From Phoenicibacter sp963592435 (GTDB lineage: Bacteria; Actinomycetota; Coriobacteriia; Coriobacteriales; Eggerthellaceae): a stretch of DNA of 64,000 bases. The stretch lies in NCBI GenBank assembly GCA_963592435.1, contig CAVAWT010000001.1, forward strand, positions 1-64,000. The letters run 5' to 3'. Below the pieces are notes generated by a model. The model was not told the origin of the DNA and did not search any database. It saw only the letters and a program-made list of their open reading frames with translations. The number at the start of each line of letters is the position of its first letter. The first letter of the stretch is position 1. The position numbers and the translations under genes were made by a program. Shown here in pieces: positions 6,502 to 16,599 of the stretch.

Positions 6502-7536
6502 ATGAGTTCAAAATATAAACAAGCTGGAGTCGATGTCGAAGCTGGTTATGAAGCTGTCAATCTGATGAAAAAGCATGTTGAAAAAACAATGCGCTCAGAA
6601 GTTTTGGGTGGTATTGGATCATTCGGAGGTGCTTTTGAGCTTGACCTAGAGTCCATGAAATTAAAAAAACCTGTCCTCGTTTCTGGAACCGACGGTGTCG
6701 GAACGAAGTTGAAGCTGGCTCATTTAATGGACAAGCATGACACAATTGGGATCGATTGTGTTGCAATGTGTGTAAATGACATTGCTTGTTCTGGCGCAGA
6801 GCCACTGTTTTTTCTTGACTACATAGCTTGTGGCAAAAATGATCCAAAAAAGATTGAGGCGATTGTTAAGGGAGTTGCTGACGGTTGTGTTTTGGCAGGA
6901 TGTGCTCTTGTTGGAGGCGAAACTGCTGAGATGCCAGGTTTTTATGCAGAAGATGAATATGACTTGGCAGGCTTTTCTGTTGGTGTTGTTGATAAGTCAA
7001 AAATGATTTCTTCCAAAGACCAAAAGGAAGGAGATGTCTTAGTCGGAATCCAGTCATCAGGCGTTCATTCAAACGGTTTTTCTCTCGTTCGCAAAGTTTT
7101 CGATGTCGACGACAATCCGAAAGTTTTGGAAGAAAAATCAGATGAACTCGGGCACACAATCGGCGAGGAACTCTTAACTCCGACTTTAATATACACAAAA
7201 GTTATGAAGAAGCTTGTTAAAAAAGGACTTTCAAAAGGATTTATGCACATAACTGGCGGTGGATTTATCGAAAACATTCCAAGAGGTTTAAAAGAAGGTC
7301 TTGGAGCACGAATTATAAAATCTAATCAAGTCAACTTGCCAATTTTTGAATTAATTCAAAAGAAAGCAAAAATGAGTGATGAAGAGATGTTTAACACTTT
7401 CAACATGGGGATTGGAATGGTGTGCGTCACACCGAAAGAAACGGTCAATGATGTGACAGAAATCGTTTTGAAGTGCGGTCATAAGGCTCACATAATAGGA
7501 GATTTGTGCGAGGGCAAAGGAGTTAGCTTCATATGA
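6502..7536 (+). CDS. purM: Phosphoribosylaminoimidazole (AIR) synthetase
   Basis: PurM closes the imidazole ring, converting FGAM to AIR with ATP. The 344-residue protein has GTDGVGTKLKLA, VNDIACSGAEPLFFLDY, GGETAEMPG and the late ITGGGFIENIPR and FNMGIGM segments of the AIRS family. AAGGA lies about ten bases before the start ATG. Its TGA overlaps the purN ATG (ATGA), indicating translational coupling. Confidence 0.96.
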   Translation: MSSKYKQAGVDVEAGYEAVNLMKKHVEKTMRSEVLGGIGSFGGAFELDLESMKLKKPVLVSGTDGVGTKLKLAHLMDKHDTIGIDCVAMCVNDIACSGAEPLFFLDYIACGKNDPKKIEAIVKGVADGCVLAGCALVGGETAEMPGFYAEDEYDLAGFSVGVVDKSKMISSKDQKEGDVLVGIQSSGVHSNGFSLVRKVFDVDDNPKVLEEKSDELGHTIGEELLTPTLIYTKVMKKLVKKGLSKGFMHITGGGFIENIPRGLKEGLGARIIKSNQVNLPIFELIQKKAKMSDEEMFNTFNMGIGMVCVTPKETVNDVTEIVLKCGHKAHIIGDLCEGKGVSFI

Positions 7537-8138
7537 TAAACATTGCTGTTCTTGTTTCAGGCGGTGGCACAAATTTACAAGCGTTAATTGACGCACAAAA
7601 ATCGGGCATAATTAAGACTGGCGAGATAAAGCTTGTTCTATCATCAAATGATAATGCTTATGCGCTTGAACGTGCAAAGAACAGCAACATAAAAACATCA
7701 GTTGTTAAAAGAAAAAATTTTGGTTCACAAGATGAATTTGACGATGCTCTGCTCCATACTTTAAAAGATAACAACATTGAACTCGTCATTCTTGCTGGCT
7801 TTATGACGATTCTCACTCCTAGAGTTATTAATGAGTTTAATAACAGAATTATTAACGTTCACCCCTCTCTCATTCCGTCTTTTTGTGGTCAAGGTTTCTA
7901 TGGTCTAAAAGTCCATGAAGCGGCGCTTGAGCGTGGTGTTAAAGTCAGTGGTGCCACAGTTCATTTTGTAACTGAAGTTTGTGACGGAGGTCCAATTCTT
8001 GCTCAAAAAGCAGTGGAAGTTTTAGAAGATGACACTCCTGAAACTCTCCAAAGGCGCATAATGGAGCAGTGTGAGTGGGTGCTGTTGCCACAAGTGACTG
8101 AAGATGTGTGCCAAGAAATTGAGAAAGGCGAAATTTAG
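7533..8138 (+). CDS. purN: Phosphoribosylglycinamide formyltransferase
   Basis: PurN transfers a formyl group from 10-formyl-tetrahydrofolate to GAR. The 201-residue product begins VLVSGGGTNLQAL and carries the family signature HPSLIPSF followed by VSGATVHFV and the DGGPILAQ Asp region. Start and stop overlap purM by four bases; the next gene starts three bases after the stop. The HPSL(L)P.F motif is slightly varied (Ile, and FCG), which is within family range. Confidence 0.95.
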   Translation: MINIAVLVSGGGTNLQALIDAQKSGIIKTGEIKLVLSSNDNAYALERAKNSNIKTSVVKRKNFGSQDEFDDALLHTLKDNNIELVILAGFMTILTPRVINEFNNRIINVHPSLIPSFCGQGFYGLKVHEAALERGVKVSGATVHFVTEVCDGGPILAQKAVEVLEDDTPETLQRRIMEQCEWVLLPQVTEDVCQEIEKGEI

Positions 8139-8140
8139 AA

Positions 8141-8875
8141 ATGTTAAACCTTTTTGAACATCTCAAATCAAAAACATATCCTGGACGTGGGATCGTTGTT
8201 TTTCACCCAAAGGAACAAAACAAGCTTTTTTGTGGCTATTGGATCATGGGAAGAAGTGAAAATTCCAGAAATCGGGTTTTTGAGAACTTTGAGGGCAACA
8301 TCAGGACAATTCCAGCTGATGATTCAAAGGTGGAAGATCCTCACTTGATAATTTACAACGCTCGCGTTGCTGTTCCAGACAAAGATGTTGTCGTTATAAC
8401 AAATGGGGACCAAACTGACACAATTGTTAATTTCATTTTTAATTCTGAAGATGAAAAGCTCGCTCATGTTGAGGCTTTAATGACAAGAACTTTTGAAGAT
8501 GACGCACCGAACTTCACACCAAGAATTTCAACTGTCATTAATGCAAAAACTGGCGAGGTTGCTTTTTCGTCATTGAAGTGTTCAAATGCTCAAAATGAAA
8601 CAGCTCAAAGATCTTTTAGTTTCTATGAAAAAGTTGACGAAGGTGAAGGCTATCTCTTAACAACTTACGTTGACGACGGATCACCACTGCCTTCTTCATC
8701 TTCTGAGCCCATAAAAATTACTTGTGAAGCTCAAAATTTGAACGTGTTTAAAGAACTTTTATGGGAATCATTAAATGATGAAAACAAAATTTCTTTATAC
8801 GTTGAAGAAATAGATCTCAAAACCAGTAAATTCATGAGTGAATACATCAATAAATATGAAAGAGTGGAGGCATAA
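8141..8875 (+). CDS. purO: IMP cyclohydrolase, PurO-like
   Basis: This 244-residue protein resembles the archaeal-type PurO rather than the N-terminal MGS-like domain of PurH. The recognisable block is YPGRGIVVF followed by YWIMGRSENSRNRVF, with VVVITNGDQTDT further on. It would close the second ring, turning FAICAR into IMP. The next gene is an AICAR transformylase lacking that activity, so the pair replaces bifunctional PurH. It sits three bases after purN and two before the transformylase. Assignment rests on motif memory and context. Confidence 0.85.
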   Translation: MLNLFEHLKSKTYPGRGIVVFHPKEQNKLFCGYWIMGRSENSRNRVFENFEGNIRTIPADDSKVEDPHLIIYNARVAVPDKDVVVITNGDQTDTIVNFIFNSEDEKLAHVEALMTRTFEDDAPNFTPRISTVINAKTGEVAFSSLKCSNAQNETAQRSFSFYEKVDEGEGYLLTTYVDDGSPLPSSSSEPIKITCEAQNLNVFKELLWESLNDENKISLYVEEIDLKTSKFMSEYINKYERVEA

Positions 8876-8877
8876 AA

Positions 8878-10059
8878 TTGCAAGAACTCGGATTAAAATA
8901 TGGCACAAACCCAAACCAGAAGCCTGCACGAATTTTTATGGAAAACGGTTCGGAATTGCCAATTGAGGTTTTAAACGGAAAACCAGGATATATAAACTTT
9001 CTTGATGCATTCAATTCATGGCAACTTGTGCGAGACTTGAAATCGGCGACAGGGAAGTGTGCTGCAACAAGCTTTAAACATGTTTCCCCTGCAGGTGCCG
9101 CAATTGGGCTTCCCCTCAATTCCACTTTAAAAAAGATGTATCACGTCGATGAAGATGCGGATCTCTCTGAACTTGCTTGCGCTTATGCGCGAGCTCGCGG
9201 TGCAGACAGGATGTCGTCATTTGGTGACTGGATTGCATTGTCTGACAAATGCGACGTGGCAACAGCAAAACTGATAAAGCATGAGGTGTCTGATGGCATC
9301 ATTGCTCCAGCGTATGAGCCTGAAGCGCTTGAAATCCTCTCTTCAAAAAAGAAAGGGAACTATAACGTTGTCAAGATAGATGAAGCTTATGTTCCAGACC
9401 CTTGTGAACGAAGGCAAGTTTTTGGAGTCACTTTTGAGCAAGGCAGACAGGAGTTGAATGTCAACGCTGACGACATGCTTTCTAACATTGTGACAGAAAA
9501 TAGGACGCTAACAGAAGATCAAAAGCGAGACTTGCTGATTTCGCTAATCGTTTTGAAATACACTCAATCTAACTCAGTTTGTTACGTGCAAGACGGGCAA
9601 ACAATTGGTGTTGGGGCAGGTCAACAATCAAGAATTCATTGTACGCGTCTGGCAGGGGATAAGGCAGATTTTTGGCAACTTCGACACATGCCAAAAGTTT
9701 TAAACTTGCCCTTCAGAGAAGATGTTGCCAAACCTAACATTGACAACGCAATCGATGTCTACTTAGGATCTCACCCTGAAGACGTGATCGGCGATGACGT
9801 GTGGGAGCAAACTTTCACTGAACAACCTAAAAGCTTGACAAAAGAAGAGCGAGAAGAGTTTTTGAAAAACATCTCTGGCGTCTGCCTTGGAAGTGACGCT
9901 TTTTTCCCATTTGGAGACAACATTGAAAGAGCTCACAGAAGTGGAGTCTCTGCAATTGTGCAACCTGGAGGTTCAATTCGCGATGAGCAAGTGATTGAGA
10001 CTTGTGACAAATTCAACATCGCGATGGCTTTTTGTGGCATCAGACTATTTCATCATTAG
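8878..10059 (+). CDS. Stand-alone AICAR transformylase (PurH C-terminal type)
   Basis: The 393-residue protein corresponds to the formyltransferase part of PurH and lacks the N-terminal cyclohydrolase domain. It has KYGTNPNQKPA, the catalytic Lys-His in SFKHVSPAGAA, YARARGADRMSSFGDW, and the conserved C-terminal DAFFPFGDNIERA and GIRLFHH. It should formylate AICAR with 10-formyl-tetrahydrofolate. Translation starts at a TTG (8878), with TGGAGG seven bases before it. The preceding PurO-like gene supplies the cyclisation step. Confidence 0.92.
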   Translation: MQELGLKYGTNPNQKPARIFMENGSELPIEVLNGKPGYINFLDAFNSWQLVRDLKSATGKCAATSFKHVSPAGAAIGLPLNSTLKKMYHVDEDADLSELACAYARARGADRMSSFGDWIALSDKCDVATAKLIKHEVSDGIIAPAYEPEALEILSSKKKGNYNVVKIDEAYVPDPCERRQVFGVTFEQGRQELNVNADDMLSNIVTENRTLTEDQKRDLLISLIVLKYTQSNSVCYVQDGQTIGVGAGQQSRIHCTRLAGDKADFWQLRHMPKVLNLPFREDVAKPNIDNAIDVYLGSHPEDVIGDDVWEQTFTEQPKSLTKEEREEFLKNISGVCLGSDAFFPFGDNIERAHRSGVSAIVQPGGSIRDEQVIETCDKFNIAMAFCGIRLFHH

Positions 10060-10078
10060 AGACAAGGAGGAATGACTC

Positions 10079-11365
10079 ATGAAGGTTCTTGTTGTTGGTG
10101 GCGGTGGCAGGGAACATGCGATTTGTTTGGCACTAAAGAAAAACAGGGGAGTCGATGAGGTTTGGTGTGCGCCTGGAAACGGTGGCATTTCCTATGATGT
10201 TAACGTAAAGGACATCTCTGCTAAAGACGTGGAAGGCATTGTTGATTTTGCAAAATCTGGCAACTTTGACTATGTCGTTGTCGCGCAAGACGATCCTTTG
10301 TCGCTTGGAATGGTTGATGCGCTCGAAGAAGTTGGAATTCCTGCTTTTGGACCGAACAAGTCAGCTGCAAGAATTGAGTCGAGCAAAGTTTTTTCTAAGG
10401 ACTTGATGAAGAAATATAACATCCCAACTGCAGAATATGAAGTTTTCACTGATCCTGCTTCTGCCAAGTCACACATCGAGAAAAATGAAAAGTTTCCAAT
10501 TGTTTTAAAAGCCGACGGTTTGGCACTTGGTAAAGGCGTTTTAATCTGCAATAACAAGCAAGAGGCACTCGCTGGGATCGAAGAGATCATGGTTGACAAG
10601 AAGTTTGGTGATTCTGGAAACAGAATTGTTGTTGAAGAATTTTTAACTGGACCAGAAGTTTCGGTGCTTAGTTTTTGTGATGGAAAAACATGCATTCCGA
10701 TGATGTCTTCTATGGATCACAAACGCGCTCTTGATGGCGATGAAGGCTTAAACACTGGAGGCATGGGGGTTGTCGCTCCGAATCCATATTACACACCTGA
10801 AGTTGCAGAGATTTGCAGAGAGACAATTTTTGAGCCTACGATGGTCGCAATGCAAGAAGAAGGTTGTCCTTTCAAGGGATGCCTCTATTTCGGTCTCATG
10901 CTAACAAGTGATGGCCCAAAGGTGATTGAATATAACGCTCGTTTCGGAGACCCTGAAGCACAAGTTGTTTTGCCACTTCTGCAAGGCGATTTCTTGGAGA
11001 TTTGCAAAGCATGCACTGAAGGAAACTTAGACGACGTCGAATTTTCTTTTGAATCAAAAGCTTCTGCAATCGTCATCGTTGCATCTGGTGGCTATCCTCT
11101 AAGTTACAAAAAAGGTATTGAGATAACAGGCCTAAAAAATGGTCAGATCGAAAAATGTGATCGCGATAACATTCATGTGATTCATGCAGGAGACAAAATT
11201 GAAGATGACAAGCTTGTCACATCTGGTGGCAGGGTGCTTGGAGTTGTTGCTGTCGGAGACACTTTAAAAGACGCTCTCGATGATGCATATTCTGAGATTG
11301 ATAAAATTAAATTTGATGGCGCTTTTTATCGTCACGACATTGGAAAAAAGGCTCTTTTAGTTTAA
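10079..11365 (+). CDS. purD: Phosphoribosylamine-glycine ligase
   Basis: PurD is an ATP-grasp ligase that makes GAR from phosphoribosylamine, glycine and ATP. The 428-residue sequence shows VVGGGGREHAICL at the start, the ATP-grasp segments PIVLKADGLALGKGV and GPEVSVLSF, GGMGVVAPNPYY, and the metal-binding EYNARFGDPEAQ. AAGGAGG lies eight bases upstream of the ATG at 10079. A second ATG at 10072 is too close to it. Confidence 0.96.
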   Translation: MKVLVVGGGGREHAICLALKKNRGVDEVWCAPGNGGISYDVNVKDISAKDVEGIVDFAKSGNFDYVVVAQDDPLSLGMVDALEEVGIPAFGPNKSAARIESSKVFSKDLMKKYNIPTAEYEVFTDPASAKSHIEKNEKFPIVLKADGLALGKGVLICNNKQEALAGIEEIMVDKKFGDSGNRIVVEEFLTGPEVSVLSFCDGKTCIPMMSSMDHKRALDGDEGLNTGGMGVVAPNPYYTPEVAEICRETIFEPTMVAMQEEGCPFKGCLYFGLMLTSDGPKVIEYNARFGDPEAQVVLPLLQGDFLEICKACTEGNLDDVEFSFESKASAIVIVASGGYPLSYKKGIEITGLKNGQIEKCDRDNIHVIHAGDKIEDDKLVTSGGRVLGVVAVGDTLKDALDDAYSEIDKIKFDGAFYRHDIGKKALLV

Positions 11366-11376
11366 GGAGACATAAA

Positions 11377-14300
11377 TTGGTAGAAGAAATTCTCGTCAAA
11401 AAGAAGGAAAAGTTTGATGTTGAGTCAAACAATTTAAAAGATGAATTTATCCAATTTTTAGGAATAAACAACATTGAAAACGTTTGTGTAATAAACAGAT
11501 ATTTTGTTGAGGGTTTGAGCTCGGAGCAGCTTTCTCGCTGTGTAAGTTGTGTTTTTTCTGAACCTCCAGTTGATGATGTGTTGCAAAAATTGCCTGTATG
11601 TGACCATAAAATCGCAATTGAGCTCTTGCCTGGGCAGTTTGATGTTCGTGCAAGCTCAGCAAAAGATTGCATCAAACTGATGTTTCCTGAGAGTGACGCA
11701 AAAGTCAAATGTGCAAAAATTTATGCCATTTCTGGGGATTTAGATGAAAATGGCATAGAAAAAATTAAGTCATATTTAATCAACCCTGTCGAATCAAGAG
11801 AGTCTGATCTTGAGATCCCAGAAACTCTAGAAGACATTTTGCCAGTGCCAGAAGACGTTGCAACCATTGAAGGCTTTAACGAGCTTGATCATGCAGGGTT
11901 GGAAGATCTGATTTCTAAAATGGGACTTTCGTTCAACGTTGATGATTTGCGCCTTTGTCAAGAGCATTTCAGCTCAGTCAAGCGAGAGCCAACAGAAACT
12001 GAAATTCGTGTTATAGACACCTATTGGTCCGATCATTGCAGGCACACAACGTTTAACACTGAACTTAAAAATGTTGAAATAAAAGACGAAGTTGTCAAAG
12101 CTGCTTTTGAGAAATATCTCCTCATAAAAGACGAACTTGGAAGAAGCGAAAAGCCAGTGTCTTTGATGGATGCTGGAACCTTGGCAGCGAGATATCTTAA
12201 AGACAAAAACATTATGAGCGATGTCGATGAGTCAGAAGAGATCAATGCTTGCACTGTTAAAGTCAAAGTGGATGTTGATGGTGAGTTAGAAGACTGGCTT
12301 TTCTTCTTTAAAAATGAAACTCACAACCACCCGACAGAAATAGAGCCCTTTGGCGGAGCTGCAACTTGTGTTGGCGGAGCAATTCGTGATCCTTTGTCAG
12401 GGCGTTCTTATGTCTATCAAGCGATGCGCGTGACAGGTGCATCTGATCCGCGTGTGCCAGTTGATGAAACTGTTAAAGGAAAATTACCACAGCGAAAAAT
12501 TGTTACACAAGCAGCTTCTGGTTATTCTTCATATGGAAATCAAATCGGGCTTTCAACAGGTCAAGTCTCAGAAATCTATCACCCAGGATATGTTGCAAAA
12601 CACATGGAAGTCGGAGCAGTTGTTGGCGCAGCTCCTGCAAAAAATGTCGTGAGGGAAGTACCACAAGCAGGCGATGTTGTCATTTTGTTGGGAGGAAGAA
12701 CAGGTCGAGATGGCATTGGTGGCGCAACTGGTTCGTCAAAATCACACACTCAAACTTCAATTGACACATGCGGTTCAGAGGTTCAAAAAGGCAATCCTGT
12801 CATAGAAAGAAAGCTGCAACGTCTGTTTAGACGCGAAGAAGCAACGAAAATGATTAAGCGTTGCAACGATTTCGGTGCGGGCGGAGTTTCTGTTGCTGTT
12901 GGTGAGTTGGCGGATGGTCTTCTTGTTAATCTTGACAAAGTTCCAAAAAAATATGAAGGTTTGAACGGAACAGAACTTGCGATTTCTGAGAGCCAAGAGA
13001 GAATGGCTGTCGTTGTTGCAAAAGAAGATGCTGACAAATTCGCTCATTTGAGTGCTGAAGAAAACTTAGAAGCAACAATAATCGCAGAAGTAACTGACGA
13101 CGCGCACCTGACAATTTTGTGGCGCAACAAAAAAATTGTCGACTTGCCAAGAGAGTTTCTTGATTTAAATGGAGCAAAACGTGAACAAGATGTTTTGATT
13201 GAAGAGCAAAAAAATGTTGCTCCAACAATTTCAGGCTCAAAAGAGGCTTCGCTCAAAAATGCTTTTGAGAAATTGGTAAGCGACATAAATGTTTCTTCAA
13301 AAAAAGGACTTGTCAATCGCTTTGATTCAACGATCGGTGCTTCAACTGTAATTATGCCTTTTGGTGGCAAAACACAATCAACAATCAACCAAGCAATGGT
13401 TTCAAAGTTTCCAGTTCTTGGTAAAACTGAAACAGTTTCGGCTATGGCATGGGGCTTTAACCCCTATGTTTGTGAGGCAGATCCCTATGTTGGAGCCTAC
13501 CTTTCTGTCGTCGAGAGTTTGACAAAACTTGTTTCTTCTGGCTTCGACTTAAAAACAGCCTATCTTTCTTTTCAGGAATACTTTGAAAAATTGAGAGATG
13601 AGCCTCTTCGTTGGGGAAAACCACTATCAGCTGTTCTCGGTGCTTTTTCAGCTCAAATTGACTTGAGCGTTGGAGCAATTGGTGGCAAAGATTCAATGAG
13701 CGGATCTTTTGACGACTTAGATGTTCCTCCAACTTTGATTTCCTTTGCAGTTGCAACTGGAAAAGCAGACAAAGTCATCACCAACGAAATTAAAAAAGTT
13801 GGCTCAAAAATTGTTATGCTGTCTCCAAAAAGACAACAAGGCTGCTCGATTAAATCGCTTTTGCCTGAAAAAGAGTCATTATTGTCTATTTTTAAACACG
13901 TTCAAAAAATGAATGTTATTTCTGCACAATCAGTTGGATATGGTGGTCCAGCTGAAGGCTTGGTGAACATGTGTGCTGGAAACAAAATTGGCATGGTTTT
14001 TGATGAAAGTGATGATTATTCTTGGCTCTTTGAACATTCCTATGGTTCAATCATTGTTGAGACTTCAGAAGACGAGACGGTTGAATCAAGCGACTTTGAC
14101 ATAAAAGTCATTGGGCACACGCAAGAAGCTTATCAATTCAACTTTCCGAAGGAAGTCGTCGAACTCAATGTTTTAAAAGAAAAGTGGGAGAGTGCACTAG
14201 ATTCAGTTTATCAAAGGAAAATTGATGGCAAAAAGCTTGAACCATCGATTTTCAATGTTGCACCTCATTTATTGCATTCTAAAAACTCTTGCAAACCAAA

Positions 14301-15093
14301 AGTTGCAATACCAGTATTCCCTGGAACAAATTGCGAGTTTGACACTGCACTAGCATTCAATGAAGCTGGAGCGGAAACTGAAGTCTATGTCATCAAAAAT
14401 CAAACAAGTGAAGACATTAAAAACAGCGTGAAAGATTTGGCTCATTTGATCAAAGAATCACAAATTCTAATGTTGCCTGGTGGCTTTTCTGGAGGAGATG
14501 AACCTGATGGATCAGCAAAATTGATCGCATCTTTTTTGCGTTCTCCTGAAATTTCATTTGAGATCGAAGAACTTTTGAATAAGCGAGACGGACTCATTCT
14601 TGGCATTTGTAACGGCTTTCAAGCGTTGATGAAGTTAGGCCTTCTTCCTTTTGGAGAAATTAAGGATTTAACGGAGGATGATGCAACGCTGACTTTCAAC
14701 ACGATCGCACGTCATCAATCTTGCCTTGTTGACACAAAAATAACTTCTGTTATGTCTCCTTGGTTGAGCAAATGTGAACTCGGTGCGATTGATAAAATTC
14801 CAATTTCACATGGTGAAGGTCGTTTTGTATGTTCAGATGAAACGCTAGAAAAGTTGAAAGATGCAGGTCAAATTTGTGCTCAATATGTCGACGTTTTTGG
14901 GATGTGTGACTCTTCGACAGATGTTAACCCGAATGGATCGGTTGCAAACATTGAGGCGATATGCTCACCAGATGGGCGCATTTTAGGAAAAATGGGACAC
15001 AGTGAGAGGCGAGGGGATTTTCTCTATAAAAACGTCCCTGGACAAAAATTCCAAAAATTGTTTGAAGGTGGAGTGAGTTATTTCACAGAATAA
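11377..15093 (+). CDS. purL: Phosphoribosylformylglycinamidine synthase, fused PurL-PurQ type
   Basis: One 1238-residue chain makes FGAM from FGAR, glutamine and ATP. An N-terminal region leads to the linker motif TYWSDHCRHTTF (about residue 214). Two AIRS-like halves follow (ETHNHPTEIEPFGGAAT near 310; GAIGGKDSMSG near 770). A C-terminal glutamine amidotransferase spans about 970 to the end, with VFPGTNCEFD, the nucleophile in LGICNGFQAL (about 1077) and ISHGEGRF. This is the large fused form, so no separate purQ or purS is expected. It starts at a TTG with AAGGAG shortly upstream. Confidence 0.96.
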   Translation: MVEEILVKKKEKFDVESNNLKDEFIQFLGINNIENVCVINRYFVEGLSSEQLSRCVSCVFSEPPVDDVLQKLPVCDHKIAIELLPGQFDVRASSAKDCIKLMFPESDAKVKCAKIYAISGDLDENGIEKIKSYLINPVESRESDLEIPETLEDILPVPEDVATIEGFNELDHAGLEDLISKMGLSFNVDDLRLCQEHFSSVKREPTETEIRVIDTYWSDHCRHTTFNTELKNVEIKDEVVKAAFEKYLLIKDELGRSEKPVSLMDAGTLAARYLKDKNIMSDVDESEEINACTVKVKVDVDGELEDWLFFFKNETHNHPTEIEPFGGAATCVGGAIRDPLSGRSYVYQAMRVTGASDPRVPVDETVKGKLPQRKIVTQAASGYSSYGNQIGLSTGQVSEIYHPGYVAKHMEVGAVVGAAPAKNVVREVPQAGDVVILLGGRTGRDGIGGATGSSKSHTQTSIDTCGSEVQKGNPVIERKLQRLFRREEATKMIKRCNDFGAGGVSVAVGELADGLLVNLDKVPKKYEGLNGTELAISESQERMAVVVAKEDADKFAHLSAEENLEATIIAEVTDDAHLTILWRNKKIVDLPREFLDLNGAKREQDVLIEEQKNVAPTISGSKEASLKNAFEKLVSDINVSSKKGLVNRFDSTIGASTVIMPFGGKTQSTINQAMVSKFPVLGKTETVSAMAWGFNPYVCEADPYVGAYLSVVESLTKLVSSGFDLKTAYLSFQEYFEKLRDEPLRWGKPLSAVLGAFSAQIDLSVGAIGGKDSMSGSFDDLDVPPTLISFAVATGKADKVITNEIKKVGSKIVMLSPKRQQGCSIKSLLPEKESLLSIFKHVQKMNVISAQSVGYGGPAEGLVNMCAGNKIGMVFDESDDYSWLFEHSYGSIIVETSEDETVESSDFDIKVIGHTQEAYQFNFPKEVVELNVLKEKWESALDSVYQRKIDGKKLEPSIFNVAPHLLHSKNSCKPKVAIPVFPGTNCEFDTALAFNEAGAETEVYVIKNQTSEDIKNSVKDLAHLIKESQILMLPGGFSGGDEPDGSAKLIASFLRSPEISFEIEELLNKRDGLILGICNGFQALMKLGLLPFGEIKDLTEDDATLTFNTIARHQSCLVDTKITSVMSPWLSKCELGAIDKIPISHGEGRFVCSDETLEKLKDAGQICAQYVDVFGMCDSSTDVNPNGSVANIEAICSPDGRILGKMGHSERRGDFLYKNVPGQKFQKLFEGGVSYFTE

Positions 15094-15143
15094 CTTGTAA
15101 AATAAGAGTTCATCAAAAATTCAAAAAAAGATAGGACTCTCAG

Positions 15144-16583
15144 ATGACACATGCACACGACACATATGTTTCTCCTTTTTCAACGAGATACGCTTCGCCT
15201 GAAATGCAACATCTCTTTTCTGAAGAGAAGAAGTTTTGCACGTGGAGGCGACTTTGGATTGCACTTGCAAAAGCTGAAAAATCAGCAGGACTTGACATAA
15301 CTGATGAGCAAATTGCTGAGCTTGAAGCACACGCACAAGACATAAATTATGAAGTTGCACAAGCACGAGAAAAGCAGGTCAGGCACGACGTGATGAGCCA
15401 TGTTTTTGCGTATGGGGAGCAATGCCCGAAAGCTAAGTCGATCATTCACCTCGGTGCCACAAGTTGCTATGTTGGCGACAACACTGACGTTATCATAATG
15501 AGAGAAGCGCTTGAGCTTGTTATCAAAAAGCTTGTTTGTGTCATTTCTCACTTAAAACAATTTGCACTCGATAACAAAGATTTGCCATGTTTGGCATACA
15601 CCCACTTGCAACCAGCTCAACTAACGACTGTTGGAAAACGTGCTACTCTTTGGGCATACGAGCTGTGTCTTGACTATGTTGCGCTAAAACGTGCTTATAG
15701 AGATTTGAAGCTTTTGGGAGTCAAAGGAACAACAGGCACTCAAGCAAGTTTTGTTGAGCTCTTCGATGGTGATGTTGAAAAAATTAAACATGTTGAAAAA
15801 ATGGTTGCAAATGAGGTTGGCTTTGAAGAAGTTGTGCCTGTTTCTGGTCAGACCTACTCAAGAAAGTTTGATTTTTCAGTTCTTTCTGCTCTTTCGGGTG
15901 TTGCGCAATCAGCTAGCAAAATGTGCACAGACATAAGGCTCCTTGCATCATTTAAGGAGTTAGAAGAGCCTTTCGAGAAAAACCAAATAGGTTCTTCAGC
16001 TATGCCCTACAAACGAAATCCAATGAGAAGTGAGAGAGTTTGTGCACTTGCAAGGTATGTCATGTGTGATGTCTTAAATCCTGCAATAACCTCATCTTGT
16101 CAAATGTTTGAAAGAACGCTCGATGATTCTGCAAACAAAAGAATTGCTGTGTCCGAAGCATTTTTGGGTGTTGATTCAATTTTAAACATCTTGATAAACG
16201 TAACAGATGGGCTTGTTGTCTATCCAAAAGTAATCGAGTCGAGAGTCATGGCAGAGTTGCCGTTCATGGCTTCAGAAAACATTATGATGAAGGCAGTTAA
16301 AAAAGGTGGGGATCGTCAAGTATTGCATGAGATAATTCGCCAACATGCACAAGACGCTGCTGCAGTTGTCAAAAAGAAAGGCAAACGCAACGATCTCATT
16401 TCTCGAATTGAATCTGATGAGAGGTTTGGTCTTTCAAAAGAAGAAATTGAAGAATGTGTTGACCCGAAAGACTTCATAGGCCTTTGTCCTTTGCAGGTCG
16501 ATGAGTTTTGCCAAGGCACGATTGACCCAATTCTTAAAGAAAATCCTTCTGCCACAGAAGTTAAAAGCGAGCTTCACGTCTAA
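15144..16583 (+). CDS. purB: Adenylosuccinate lyase
   Basis: PurB cleaves SAICAR to AICAR and adenylosuccinate to AMP, both with release of fumarate. The 479-residue protein contains LGATSCYVGDNTD, the THLQPAQ block and the flexible signature loop GSSAMPYKRNP (residues about 288-298) of the fumarase/aspartase superfamily. The start ATG at 15144 follows a weak ribosome site. The gap to purL is only 50 bp, so it is taken as the last purine gene of the operon. Confidence 0.96.
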   Translation: MTHAHDTYVSPFSTRYASPEMQHLFSEEKKFCTWRRLWIALAKAEKSAGLDITDEQIAELEAHAQDINYEVAQAREKQVRHDVMSHVFAYGEQCPKAKSIIHLGATSCYVGDNTDVIIMREALELVIKKLVCVISHLKQFALDNKDLPCLAYTHLQPAQLTTVGKRATLWAYELCLDYVALKRAYRDLKLLGVKGTTGTQASFVELFDGDVEKIKHVEKMVANEVGFEEVVPVSGQTYSRKFDFSVLSALSGVAQSASKMCTDIRLLASFKELEEPFEKNQIGSSAMPYKRNPMRSERVCALARYVMCDVLNPAITSSCQMFERTLDDSANKRIAVSEAFLGVDSILNILINVTDGLVVYPKVIESRVMAELPFMASENIMMKAVKKGGDRQVLHEIIRQHAQDAAAVVKKKGKRNDLISRIESDERFGLSKEEIEECVDPKDFIGLCPLQVDEFCQGTIDPILKENPSATEVKSELHV

Positions 16584-16599
16584 GTAAATTTTAAAAAAA

